Part shown: piece after piece, positions 28,322 to 37,133 of the stretch
Layout: the number at the start of each line of letters is the position of its first letter
How positions within the stretch are numbered: the stretch's first letter is position 1
DNA from: Sodalis ligni
Lineage (GTDB): Bacteria > Pseudomonadota > Gammaproteobacteria > Enterobacterales > Enterobacteriaceae
NCBI RefSeq assembly: GCF_016865525.2
Contig: NZ_CP075169.1
Span: 124,001 to 188,000 of the forward strand
Direction of reading: 5' to 3'
Length of the DNA: 64,000 nt
Made by a program: the position numbers and the translations under genes
Notes under the pieces: model-generated
Seen by the model: only the letters and a program-made list of their open reading frames with translations
Database searches by the model: none
Told to the model about the DNA's origin: nothing

Positions 28322-29239
28322 CTAAGTGAATGTCACTCTGGTAAAATTTTCCGTGCCAAGACCCGACGGTAGTAAAGCCGTAATTGTCACTATTCCACTC
28401 GTATTGTTGGTCAATGTGAGGGTAATGTAGCCATTCGAATCAGTAAACTCCGCTGAAGGTGAAAGAGCCGCACCGCCGGTGGCACTGAAATTGATCGCGG
28501 CATTCGCCACCGGCAGGTCGCCGGCCAGGGTTCTGACCTGATAGCGTATTCTATTGACCCCCAGACCATTTCCCTGCGCCTTGTCAGCTTGTACTTCGGC
28601 CGAGATAAGCTGTGTCAGCAAGGTACCGAAAAAGGTTAGCCTGATATGGCTGTAAACGGTACTTGGATCGGATGCAAGAACGGTATGCACCGTCACGGTT
28701 CCCGGCACGCCGCTGAAGATGCGCAGTTGGGTATGCCCGTTGCCATCAGTGGTATCCGACAAAGGAGGCACAAGCGTGGCGCTGCCATCGACGCTGTATT
28801 GCAACAAGCGGCCGGGAGCACCTACGCCCGCCGGAGTAATTAGCCAGTAATCAATGATATGTGGGATTCCGCTGCCGGCCACAATGTTTGCGGTGCTCAC
28901 CTCGGCTTCTAGTAGCAAGGCGTTATTGGAAACTTCCACCAGAACAGTCTCGGATGACGTCGTATTGCCGAAACGGTCCTCTATGATATAAGAGACTAAA
29001 TATCTTCCTATGGGGGCGAAGACTGCCGGTATGCGGATCACGATGGGAAAGCTTGGATTATAATCCGCTACGGTGTACTGTCCTCTACCTATAAAATTCC
29101 ACAATACCGTTATCTGGTCTAAGGGCGCAGGATTGGTATAAGCTGGAATCAGGACTATCACGGCTCCATCATTCGTAACGCTTTGGATGGGTATTATGCC
29201 ATCGACCGTTTGTGGAAAAAGAGGATCCGCGAGTGCCAT
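28322..29239 (-). CDS. Big-1/immunoglobulin-like domain protein, 305 aa
   Basis: First gene of the Ig-like cluster. An N-terminal beta-rich domain (about 1-105; DQITVLWNFIGRGQYTVADY and RYLVSYIIEDRFGNTTSSETVLVEV) differs from Big-1. Two Big-1 domains follow: about 108-205 with SVDGSATLVPPLSDTTDGNGHTQLRIFSG, and about 210-305 with SAEVQADKAQGNGLGVNRIRY and FSATGGAALSPSAEFTDSNGYITLTL. No signal peptide. Start ATG 29239 has AAGGT upstream. The first domain resembles modules found in other Ig-repeat proteins of enterobacteria and pseudomonads, but I cannot name a characterised homologue. Confidence 0.77.
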   Translation of the reverse strand: MALADPLFPQTVDGIIPIQSVTNDGAVIVLIPAYTNPAPLDQITVLWNFIGRGQYTVADYNPSFPIVIRIPAVFAPIGRYLVSYIIEDRFGNTTSSETVLVEVSNNALLLEAEVSTANIVAGSGIPHIIDYWLITPAGVGAPGRLLQYSVDGSATLVPPLSDTTDGNGHTQLRIFSGVPGTVTVHTVLASDPSTVYSHIRLTFFGTLLTQLISAEVQADKAQGNGLGVNRIRYQVRTLAGDLPVANAAINFSATGGAALSPSAEFTDSNGYITLTLTNNTSGIVTITALLPSGLGTENFTRVTFT

Positions 29240-29700
29240 AGTTTTACCTTGTTTTAAATAAAATCCGTTAAATCAATGAAAGTATGACTTATGCTTTAAG
29301 GTTATGCATTGAACAATAGAATATATATAAAGGCTCACTCAAATAAGCAAGGTTAATATGCGCCATCGTTCTGCTAAAAAGGCTAACGTATCGGACTATT
29401 GAAGTTTTACCGCAGATGGGGATAAAATCAAAATATCCAAAACGGCATTGTGAATGCTAATTTTTGTCATCTGATTATTAATGGAATTGTGGTAGTTGAT
29501 GCTGTAATAATAAAATGTATTATCAGACCAGGCGTTGTACCTTTAAAAGGTTAGAATGCTTTTCAATTCATTCGTCAACTAGCCCACTTTCTTTAAGGAA
29601 CTGCTGCAAGGTACAAGTATTGAATTGAACACAGCCCCTCCCATGATCGGTCGGGGCATCGGCAGCTATCACTGTCGTCCTGCGGTATTGTTAACTCTGC
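29240..29700. other. Intergenic region between the Ig-like cluster and gor
   Basis: 461 bp, AT-rich at the left and turning GC-rich toward gor. It should hold the promoter of the Ig-like operon, reading leftward. No gene, repeat or clear gor terminator was found. Confidence 0.4.
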
Positions 29701-31053
29701 TTATCGCATGGTCACCAATTCTTCCGCCGCCGTGGGATGGATAGCCACGGTATTATCAAAATCGCGCTTGGTGGCGCCCATTTTGATCGCCACGGCAAAA
29801 CCCTGCAGTATTTCATCCATGCCCAAGCCGATGCCGTGCAGTCCGACGATTTTTTCATCCGGCCCGACGCACACCAGCTTCATGCGGCAAGGCTGGCGAT
29901 GATCGGTGACGGCGGTATACATGGAGGTAAAGCCGGTTTTATAGATTTTGACCTCTTTCTCGCCGTATTTCGCCAGCGCCTCCGGTTCGGTCAAGCCGAT
30001 GGTGCCGATAGGGGGATGGCTGAACACCACGGTGGGAATCAGGTTGTAATCCAGGTGTTCTTCCGGCTTGCCGTTGAACAGGCGTTCGGACAGACGGCGG
30101 CCCGCCGCCACCGCCACCGGGGTCAATTCCACCGCGCCGGTATTGTCGCCGACGGCGTAAATTCCCGGGACGTTGGTGTTCTGGTATTTATCCACCCGGA
30201 TATAGCCGTTGCTGTCGGTTTCCACGCCGGCGGCGGCCAGGTTCAGGTTGTCGGTGGAGGGTTCCCGGCCGATGGCCCAAATCAGCGCATCAACAATAAA
30301 TTCGCTGCCGTTTTCCAAGGTCAGCGTCAGGCTGCCGTCGCTGTTTTTGACGATGGATTCCGGTATGGATCCGGTATGCAGGGTAGGGCCTTCCGCGTTC
30401 ATGATCTCCACCAGAGTATCGATAATCAGCGGGTCGAAGGTACGCAGCGGCGCATGTTTGCGCACGAACAGGTGCGTTTCCGCCCCCAATGCGTTCAGCA
30501 CTCCGGCGAGTTCCACCGCGATATAACCGGCGCCCACCACCGCCACCCGCCGGGGCATGGCATCCAGGGCAAAAAAGCCGTCTGAATCGATGCCGTATTC
30601 CTCACCGACGATATCGATGTGGCTGGGACGGCCCCCGGTGGCAATCAGGATATGATCGGCGGTAATGCGTTCGCCGTTGACTTCAACGGTATGGGCGTCC
30701 ACAAAGCGGGCGAAACCTTCAATAACGTCTACTTTGTTATTGCCCAGCACCCGTTCATAGGATTGATGGATGCGGTCAATATACGCGCTGCGGCTTTTGA
30801 CCAAAGTCCCCCAGTCGAGACGGTTGATGGTGGTGTCAAAACCGTAATCGGGGCCGTACAGTTTTATCGCCTCGGCAATCTGTGCCGCATGCCACATGAT
30901 TTTTTTCGGGACGCAGCCGACATTGACACAGGTACCACCGAGATATTTGGCTTCAATCAGGGCGCATTTCTGGCCGTACATCGCCGCACGGTTAATGGAG
31001 GCAATACCGCCGCTGCCGCCGCCAATAGCAAGGTAATCGTAATGTCTGGTCAT
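29701..31053 (-). CDS. gor: Glutathione reductase
   Basis: 450-residue FAD-dependent disulfide oxidoreductase that reduces oxidised glutathione with NADPH in the cytoplasm. The FAD-binding [11 protein letters not shown] is near the N-terminus, and the redox-active disulfide is C42/C47 in [13 protein letters not shown]. The NAD(P)-binding [15 protein letters not shown] with the downstream arginine/lysine pair (FVRKHAPLR) indicates NADPH preference. [15 protein letters not shown] and the catalytic HPTAAEE (His439, Glu444) complete the fold. Length equals the E. coli enzyme. It is adjacent to rlmJ as in E. coli. Confidence 0.97.
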   Translation of the reverse strand: MTRHYDYLAIGGGSGGIASINRAAMYGQKCALIEAKYLGGTCVNVGCVPKKIMWHAAQIAEAIKLYGPDYGFDTTINRLDWGTLVKSRSAYIDRIHQSYERVLGNNKVDVIEGFARFVDAHTVEVNGERITADHILIATGGRPSHIDIVGEEYGIDSDGFFALDAMPRRVAVVGAGYIAVELAGVLNALGAETHLFVRKHAPLRTFDPLIIDTLVEIMNAEGPTLHTGSIPESIVKNSDGSLTLTLENGSEFIVDALIWAIGREPSTDNLNLAAAGVETDSNGYIRVDKYQNTNVPGIYAVGDNTGAVELTPVAVAAGRRLSERLFNGKPEEHLDYNLIPTVVFSHPPIGTIGLTEPEALAKYGEKEVKIYKTGFTSMYTAVTDHRQPCRMKLVCVGPDEKIVGLHGIGLGMDEILQGFAVAIKMGATKRDFDNTVAIHPTAAEELVTMR

Positions 31054-31239
31054 CGGATCTTCCCTTTGTTCATATCAATGGGCACAAGTTTAACCCGCAA
31101 AGGTAAATTGTCGCAAAGATTGCATCAATCCCTCCAATAGGCGAAACGGCTATACCGGGTTTATCCCGGCCATTCCTGGATGACTCCGGGGATTTATTGC
31201 TGGATTCGTCAGCTAAACCAGGATTGGTCAGGATAGGGA

Positions 31240-32082
31240 TCACTCCGGCGCCACCCAGCGCACCAGGGTATGGCCGATTCCTTCGGGCACCAGCGCCTGA
31301 TGAATCCAGGGCAATAATTCATTCATCTGTTGTTCCAGCATCCAGGGGGGATTAATCACGATCATGCCCGATGCGGTCATGCCCCGTTGATCGCTGTCAG
31401 GGCGCAGCGCCAGCTCAATCTGCAAAATCCGGCGGATGCCGGTCTTCTCCAGCCCGGCCAGGATGCGTTTCACATTCTGACGCAGCACAACCGGATACCA
31501 CAGGGCATAGACGCCGGTGGCGAAGCGTTTATAGCCCTCCTGGATGCCGGCCACCACGTCCTGATAGTCCGTTTTCATTTCATAAGGCGGGTCGATGAGT
31601 ATCACGCCCCGCCGCGACGGCGGCGGCAGCTGGGATTTCAACTGCTGGTAGCCGTCGGCACGCAGCACCTCGGCACGGGGGTCTTTTTGGAATTCGCTGC
31701 GCAGCAGCGGGTAATCGCTGGAGTGCAGTTCCGTCAGGTGCAGGCGATCGTGCTCCCGCAGCAATTGGCGGGCAATCAGCGGCGAACCGGGATAATAACG
31801 CAAGGTACCGCTGCGATTGTAGTGATTGATAACCGTCAGATACGGTTCCAGCAGCGCCGGACAATCTTCCCGCTGCCAGATACGGGCGATACCTTCGCGA
31901 TATTCGCCGGTGCGTTCGGCCCGGTCGCTGTTGAGCAGATAGCGCCCGGCGCCGGCATGGGTATCCAGATAGAGGAAGGGCTTATCCTTCTCCTTCATGG
32001 CGGCCAGGATCAGGCTCAGTACCGTGTGCTTGAGCACATCGGCGTGATTGCCGGCGTGAAAACTGTGGCGATAACTTAACAT
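31240..32082 (-). CDS. rlmJ: 23S rRNA (adenine(2030)-N(6))-methyltransferase RlmJ
   Basis: 280-residue SAM-dependent methyltransferase that modifies A2030 of 23S rRNA. It starts MLSYRHSFHAGNHADVLKHTVL, the diagnostic N-terminus. FLYLDTHAGAGRYLL is the SAM-binding motif and IDPPYE (near residue 164) the catalytic N6-adenine methyltransferase motif. MTASGMIVINPPWMLEQQM lies near the end. Length matches E. coli RlmJ (YhiR). No lesion; neighbour gor is conserved. Confidence 0.96.
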   Translation of the reverse strand: MLSYRHSFHAGNHADVLKHTVLSLILAAMKEKDKPFLYLDTHAGAGRYLLNSDRAERTGEYREGIARIWQREDCPALLEPYLTVINHYNRSGTLRYYPGSPLIARQLLREHDRLHLTELHSSDYPLLRSEFQKDPRAEVLRADGYQQLKSQLPPPSRRGVILIDPPYEMKTDYQDVVAGIQEGYKRFATGVYALWYPVVLRQNVKRILAGLEKTGIRRILQIELALRPDSDQRGMTASGMIVINPPWMLEQQMNELLPWIHQALVPEGIGHTLVRWVAPE

Positions 32083-32295
32083 TTATTTATATCCAATTGG
32101 AATTTATCGATTTTATTATAATTAGCATTTTCTTCATTTGTTGCTTTCACAAAAGACCGCGCTGGTACAAAGCGGAGAAAGGATCACCGACCATAGTAAT
32201 GGTATCAGACAGTTTATGGCTTCATTGACATTCCATAGACGATGGAGAGCAAAAAAACCGAGGAAATAAATGCACCTTTAGTTTCAGATACCGAT

Positions 32296-32765
32296 TTAAT
32301 CCTCTTGTTTTATTAATCGACCATCAAATGAAAAATCAATTTCTGTAACTGATTGCAACGCCTGCCGAAAATCAGTGTGTAGAGGATTTAAAATAGCATT
32401 GTTTTCTTGTGGAATAATGCATGATGGAATTATTAAAGCAATACCTTCAATTGAGTCAAGCCAACCTGTCCCCAAGTCCATGGTGGAAAACGGAGCCGGA
32501 TCCTCTCTCCAGTCATCAGGCAAATAGGCATTTTCGAGGTATTCAACCTTATCATCGGGCAACTCGATACTGAAAAGGGAGTACTGATTCAGCAGGCTAT
32601 CATGAATTGAATGCACAAGAATTTCTAATGAGGCCAGAGCGATGGTGGTAGATACATAAACAGCCGCACTGCCTTTGTGATTCCATCTCCTCCATAAATA
32701 CTCGCGCCATAACCTTTTCATGCTTCCGCCGCATGGATTTTTTTTGTAAGCCTGTAAAAAATTAT
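32296..32765 (-). pseudogene. Decayed RES-domain toxin (NAD+-degrading type)
   Basis: RES toxins of Xre-RES modules destroy NAD+. The 141-aa open part (from 32721) has RWNHKGSAAVYVSTTIALASLEILVH, the RES signature, and continues to a normal-looking C-terminus (SCIIPQENNAILNP). Its first residues are out of frame with the family. Upstream sequence in another frame encodes FYRLTKKIHAAEA, then TGA, then KGYGASIYGG, matching a normal RES start. A 1-nt loss before RWN and the TGA in place of an expected Trp therefore break it. The probable original start overlaps the antitoxin stop as ATGA but here reads ATAA (32762-32765). Restored length is about 156 aa, normal for the family. Confidence 0.82.
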
Positions 32766-33208
32766 GAATAGAAGCCGTGCTCTAGCCTTCCCATCAAATC
32801 AAGGACCTCAAGCGCACCCCTCTCCGTGGCAAGAAGCGAGACCGGTGTTACATTTCCCAAGCCCTTTTCGGGGGTTCTCAACCCGGGTTTACGATCGGGG
32901 TTATTTCATCCAAAAAGATGTACGCTTGCGTCCATCACCCGCACAAGCCGGGCGATACGTTCACTTTCATCGGGTGAAAAAGTCGTTCCTGTACTTTTAC
33001 GCCTGGCCACGTTTCTTTCATTTATGCCGGCAATCCGCAGAATATCGGCCTTAGACATGTCTGACCATTTATGAATACTTTCAAGTACGTTAACCGGAAG
33101 GCCAATCTTCAGCACATTGGTCAACTCACGGCCTCTGCTGACGGGCAGACCGGCAAATTTCCACAAAGCATTATGTTGTGGTTCATGGGACGGAATATAA
33201 GCTCTCAT
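32762..33208 (-). pseudogene. Xre-type antitoxin of the RES module, interrupted by TGA
   Basis: Antitoxin of the Xre/MbcA/ParS group (DUF2384-like), expected to bind its cognate RES toxin. Start ATG 33208 behind GGAGAG gives MRAYIPSHEPQHNALW; helix-turn-helix-like sequence WSDMSKADILRIAGINERNVARRK follows. Translation stops at TGA 32906-32908. In the same frame beyond it, LRTPEKGLGNVTPVSLLATERGALEVLDLMGRLEHGFYS, the family's C-terminal toxin-binding part, remains readable to TAA at 32762. A single nonsense change near the LFG...WL region therefore truncates it. Full length would be 148 aa. It lies directly upstream of the decayed toxin. Confidence 0.82.
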
Positions 33209-33290
33209 GGCAATCTCTCCAGCAGACATTTGTCATGTGATAGTATAGACAATTGTCAGATGGGTATAAAGCAATATTTATGCGTATTTT

Positions 33291-33326
33291 GCCAACGCAG
33301 CTGCAACTTGAAGTATGACGGGTATA
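33291..33326. repeat. Partial copy (one terminus) of the palindromic intergenic element
   Basis: This 36-bp stretch, containing gcaacttgaagtatgacggg, matches the reverse complement of the left 37 bp of the complete element at 35787 with few changes. Only this end is present, between the decayed antitoxin and the stress-protein gene. Confidence 0.65.
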
Positions 33327-33516
33327 TATACAGTGAATGGCATCGTTTTGGGTCAGTCACCTCGTTCCGGCAATGTTACAAAACCGCGGCGGGGCGAGAT
33401 GCGTATCCGCCGCCCAACTGGTATGCTGGGGGAGTATGCCGGTTTACCCGCTGGCGGATGCCGACGGCGGGATAAAAGCCGTCTCTATTACCGCTATGAA
33501 ATCACGGGAGGCAGCC

Positions 33517-33960
33517 ATGACTGCGATTAAACAGGTTTTGATAGCCTATGATGATTCCGACTGCGCCAAACAGGCGCTGGGATTTGCCTGCGAATTTGTC
33601 AGGCGTTTCGACGCCAGGTTACATATTGTTTCCGTCTGCCAATTGCCACAATTCGGCAGCGGAACCGCGACGGAAATGATTATCGAAAATGCGCGAGGGA
33701 TATATGGGAAATTCTTCGATGGCTTGAAAGATAATCCCGCTTACCGGGATATGGATCTGGTGAAGCAAATGGAAATCGGTAACCCGGCGGAAATGATCCT
33801 GCATTATGCGGAAAGCCACAAAATAGACCACATTATCGTCGGCCATCGCGGTTTTTCCAATATTGAACGCTGGTTAATGGGATCGGTGGCGCGACAGATT
33901 ATCGACAACGCAGGCTGCCCGGTCACCGTGATCCGGGAATCCTCTTATTCAGCACAATAA
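33517..33960 (+). CDS. Universal stress protein (UspA family)
   Basis: 147-residue Usp domain protein. IKQVLIAYDDSDCAKQAL is the N-terminal ATP-binding strand-loop, and the C-terminal GHRGFSNIERWLMGSVARQIIDNAGCPVTVIR carries the G-2x-G-9x-G(S/T) nucleotide-binding pattern, so it probably belongs to the ATP-binding subgroup. Start ATG 33517 has GGGAGG at 5-nt spacing; a longer in-frame reading to 33337 lacks conservation. It stands alone between the decayed toxin module and the rhodanese gene. It differs from uspA at 59027. Role is stress resistance in general; the specific cue is unknown. Confidence 0.87.
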   Translation: MTAIKQVLIAYDDSDCAKQALGFACEFVRRFDARLHIVSVCQLPQFGSGTATEMIIENARGIYGKFFDGLKDNPAYRDMDLVKQMEIGNPAEMILHYAESHKIDHIIVGHRGFSNIERWLMGSVARQIIDNAGCPVTVIRESSYSAQ

Positions 33961-34118
33961 TAACAAAGCGGCATTCGGCTGATAAAAAAGGCGAACGCCG
34001 GACTGATATTTTGCCGGTGTATGGAAAGAGTCGGGCTGAATGACACGCCGGCGGTGTGGAAAAACTCGCCGGTATGTCACGTGCCGATTAACCGTTTTCA
34101 AACGACACGCTGCTTCCA

Positions 34119-35735
34119 TCAATGGTCATTGGACGGGCCGCCTGCATCCCCATCGGCTATCCCCAGCGTGAAATGGGCCTTGGCGGGATCCCCCACCTGG
34201 CGCGGCAGGTCCGCTTCCCAGGCCAGATAGGCGGCGCTGGCGGCGGCATTGCCCTCATGGCGATCGTGCAGCCAAAATAAAAAATCGATTTGCTGAGCAA
34301 CGGCAGGGGTTTGCGAACTGCTGTGCAGTTCCAGTCCGGCGGCCAGCCAATCCTGCCGTTTACCCTCAACCGCCGTGGCGTTGAAACCCGCGTCGCTCAA
34401 ATCCAGGACCACCCCTTGCGCCAGCGCCGGATCTTCGGCGAATACCAGGATGTCCCGGGCATTGCCGGCGACGGCAGGCAGATCATCCAGCCGCGAGCGG
34501 TTTACCCAGTGGGTGCCGGCGGGATGATACCGGCGATAGTCCCAGCTGCGGTCGGCGGAGAGTCCGATGGCGCCGTTCAGAAGCCGTTGCCGCGCGGCGG
34601 CGGCGTCTATCCGTGGGACGGTAGGCGGCGCAAGGAGACGGGACGGCGGGCGAATACCCTCGTCAATGCCTGCCAGCACATAGCATTGCCAGCCAAGCTG
34701 TATAAGCCAATGGGCAGTGGTGGCGGCCCGGACGCCGTCATTGTCGTTGAGCACAATTCGACTACCCCGCGTGCCCACCCATTTATCCAGCGCCTGAACC
34801 AGCTGCCCTCCCGGCACCCAGCGGGCGTCGGCCCGGTGGCCACGCCGGTACTCGTCATCATGGCGGACATCAAACACGTACGTGGTGCGGTTTTCATCCC
34901 CTTGCCACTGGCGGAGGGTGGCCGCATCAATGTGCGGTACATGGTAGCGCCGGGCCAGTTTTGCCGCTCGTTGCCGGGACGATTGGGCAGCGGTATCGCT
35001 TTGGGGCTGAAAGTAGCGATTGCCGTCCCGGACGGTGGCGAAATCCGCCAGCCGCCAGCCTTGGGTGCCGCCGGACAGCGCCGCGACCCGATTGGGGACG
35101 CCGGCGTTTATCAGGGTTTGCGCGCCGATAATGCCGCGGGTTCGGCCGGCGCAGGAAACCACCACCAGGGTCTGCGGCGAGGGGACCAGATCGTCGAAGC
35201 GGTAAAGCAGTTCGGCGCTGGGTACGGATATGGCGCTCGGTACATGGAAGCGGTCGTACTCCTCCACCGTCCGGCTGTCCAAAAGAACGTAATCCCCCTG
35301 CTGTTCAATCAGGCGCGCCAGCGCGTCGGCTTCGATGGCCGGCGTCCGGTAATGATGTTCGACGAATTCGGCAAACGCCTTGTACGGCACATTCACGCCT
35401 TTGAACAGCGGCAGGCCGGCCTGTTCCCAGGCGCCGATCCCTCCCTTCAGGATGTGAATGTCCGAATAACCCAGGGCCGACAGTCGTCCCGCGGCCCGTT
35501 CGCCCCCTCGGGTATCTTCCGCCAGCAGCACCGTGCGGGTATCGGCGCGGGGCACCAGCGCGGGGAACTGGCTTTCCAGCAGGCTGTAAGGCACGTTCAC
35601 CGCCAGCAGAGGATGGCTGTCGCCATACAGCCCCTCTTCCCTGATATCGATAAAGGCCAGCTCTTCGCCGTCTTCAAGCCAATTAAGCAGGTCGGACAGG
35701 GGGACGGCCGATCCGTAATCATTATATTTAGTCAT
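34119..35735 (-). CDS. Four-domain rhodanese-related sulfurtransferase
   Basis: 538-residue protein with four rhodanese-like domains, at about residues 10-110, 125-235, 270-360 and 375-455, plus a short C-terminal tail. Only the second carries a catalytic cysteine (C195 in VVVSCAGRTRG, where the loop CxxRxxG should bind persulfide). The equivalent loops in the others have Asp or Glu (LAEDTRGG, LNDNDGV, FAEDPAL). It can transfer sulfane sulfur to acceptors such as cyanide or thiols. Start ATG 35735 (MTKYNDYG) is preferred; ATG 35759 is possible. It lies at the left edge of the organosulfur island, separated from the monooxygenase gene by a repeat element, which fits handling of released sulfur (inference). 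Confidence 0.85.
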   Translation of the reverse strand: MTKYNDYGSAVPLSDLLNWLEDGEELAFIDIREEGLYGDSHPLLAVNVPYSLLESQFPALVPRADTRTVLLAEDTRGGERAAGRLSALGYSDIHILKGGIGAWEQAGLPLFKGVNVPYKAFAEFVEHHYRTPAIEADALARLIEQQGDYVLLDSRTVEEYDRFHVPSAISVPSAELLYRFDDLVPSPQTLVVVSCAGRTRGIIGAQTLINAGVPNRVAALSGGTQGWRLADFATVRDGNRYFQPQSDTAAQSSRQRAAKLARRYHVPHIDAATLRQWQGDENRTTYVFDVRHDDEYRRGHRADARWVPGGQLVQALDKWVGTRGSRIVLNDNDGVRAATTAHWLIQLGWQCYVLAGIDEGIRPPSRLLAPPTVPRIDAAAARQRLLNGAIGLSADRSWDYRRYHPAGTHWVNRSRLDDLPAVAGNARDILVFAEDPALAQGVVLDLSDAGFNATAVEGKRQDWLAAGLELHSSSQTPAVAQQIDFLFWLHDRHEGNAAASAAYLAWEADLPRQVGDPAKAHFTLGIADGDAGGPSNDH

Positions 35736-35786
35736 AAGTAGCCCATTGATAGCCGTCATCTTTCACGTGGCAGCCGTGCTGGCTGC

Positions 35787-35946
35787 CTATACCCGTCATA
35801 TTTTAAGTTGCATGTGCGTTGGCGATACTCGGCCCCTCCTTGGGCCTCGCCCCTTCGGGGCCGCTGTAAGCAGCGTTCAAATCTGCTCCAGGCAGATTTG
35901 TCGCTGCGTTGCCGCCTTCCTGCAACTCGAACTATTTAGGGTATAG
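35787..35946. repeat. Complete palindromic intergenic element (YPAL/ERIC-like, 160 bp)
   Basis: Begins ctataccc (35787-35794) and ends gggtatag (35939-35946), a perfect inverted repeat. Adjacent sequences are also roughly inverted (aagttgca at one end, tgcaactcgaactattta at the other), and the centre has gggcctcgccccttcggggcc. This resembles the mobile palindromic elements of Yersinia, Serratia and relatives, transcribed as folded RNA from intergenic regions. It separates the rhodanese gene from the monooxygenase gene. Confidence 0.78.
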
Positions 35947-35968
35947 TGAAGTTAAATAATTAAAAAAC

Positions 35969-37114
35969 TTACAGACGCAGGCCCGCTTGTTTAAGCAGCG
36001 GCAGGATGCGTTCGCCGAAGTAGGCCAATTCCGGTTCATAGTCCACAAAGCAGAGCTGCAGCCCGTCGCAGCCGATGGCTTTGAGGCGCAGTATTTGCCC
36101 GGTTATCTGTTCCGGCGTGCCCACCAGCTGGATATTGCCCCCCACGATGCGCTCATCACGCTGGTGGCCGCGCCAGGAACGGCTGTCGCCGGTGGCATGG
36201 GTATGGAAGAAGCCGTCCACCGCGCCATGGTCGGTCTGCCGGAGGATCTCCTGATAAACCCCATGGGCTTCTGCCTCGGTATCCCGGGCGATAATCATCG
36301 GATTCACCAGAATGCGGACGTTGCGGCCGATGGCCGCCGCCGCTTCCCGCACCTGGCGGGTGATGCCCGGCAGCGCCTCGATGGCCGCATCGAAAGAGGC
36401 GCCGGCGGGGCTGGTGACGAATATCAAATCCGCCTGGCGCACCGCCTGGGCGATGCCGGCGGCGGAGCTGGTGGCGCTGACGATAATCGGCCGGCCATAG
36501 CGGGGTTTAGGCGTGACGAAGGCCTTGCTCAGCGTCCATTGTGCGCTGTGGTAGTCAAGATCCTCTTCGCCGGCCCACAGCTGTTGCAGCAGGGAGACAT
36601 ACTCATCCGCCAGCTCATAGCGGCGGTCGTGGTCGGGCTGCTGTTGGCCGAACATGGACCATTCATCTTTGCGAAAACCGGTAACGACGTTGAGCCCCCA
36701 GCGGCCGCCGGACATATGGTCAAGGGTGGCGCCGAACTTGGCCAAATGCAGCGGATGCCAAGGACCGTAGAAAATATGCACGGTGGAGATCAGCAAAATG
36801 CGCTCCGTCACCGCCGCCAGCCCCGCCGCCGCCATCAGCGTGTCTAGGGCGGTTTCGCGATAGCGTATCTCGCCGCCGAAACCCCCCTTGGACAACCAGT
36901 GGGCCGGCCCGAACACCAGATCGAATCCCAGGGCTTCGGCCTGGCGGGTCAGCGCCGCGTTGTAATCGAAGGTCCAGTCGGTGGCCCGCGGATAGGCGGA
37001 CATGGTCCAGCCGCCGTTATGTATGGGTAAAAACAGCCCGAGTATCAGCGGTTGATCCAGCACTTTCCCCAGCGGACTGTCAGGGGGAAGCGGCGGTAAA
37101 ACGGGGTAAGGCAT
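35969..37114 (-). CDS. LLM-class flavin-dependent monooxygenase (SfnG/SsuD-like)
   Basis: 381-residue TIM-barrel oxygenase of the bacterial luciferase superfamily. RQAEALGFDLVFGPAHWL, ILLISTVHIFYGPWHPLHLAKF, LDHMSGGRWGLNVVTGFRKDEWSMFG and the terminal IGCDGLQLCFVDYEPEL are typical of the FMNH2-dependent branch containing alkanesulfonate monooxygenase SsuD and dimethylsulfone monooxygenase SfnG. It should use reduced FMN from the SsuE-type reductase at 51954 and O2 to cleave a C-S bond. Start ATG 37114 has GAGGT at 5-nt spacing; an upstream TTG at 37126 is a poorer choice. It is third in the minus-strand row binding protein - aldolase - monooxygenase. Exact substrate unknown. Confidence 0.83.
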   Translation of the reverse strand: MPYPVLPPLPPDSPLGKVLDQPLILGLFLPIHNGGWTMSAYPRATDWTFDYNAALTRQAEALGFDLVFGPAHWLSKGGFGGEIRYRETALDTLMAAAGLAAVTERILLISTVHIFYGPWHPLHLAKFGATLDHMSGGRWGLNVVTGFRKDEWSMFGQQQPDHDRRYELADEYVSLLQQLWAGEEDLDYHSAQWTLSKAFVTPKPRYGRPIIVSATSSAAGIAQAVRQADLIFVTSPAGASFDAAIEALPGITRQVREAAAAIGRNVRILVNPMIIARDTEAEAHGVYQEILRQTDHGAVDGFFHTHATGDSRSWRGHQRDERIVGGNIQLVGTPEQITGQILRLKAIGCDGLQLCFVDYEPELAYFGERILPLLKQAGLRL

Positions 37115-37133
37115 AGGCCACCTCAAAATGTAT

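Noticed and set aside
34290..35741. 483-codon plus-strand frame opposite the rhodanese gene
   Set aside because: Length is due to high GC; the minus strand encodes four recognisable rhodanese domains and the plus frame has no family pattern.
35746..35946. 66-codon plus-strand frame as a small gene
   Set aside because: It is the translation of the palindromic repeat element at 35787-35946.
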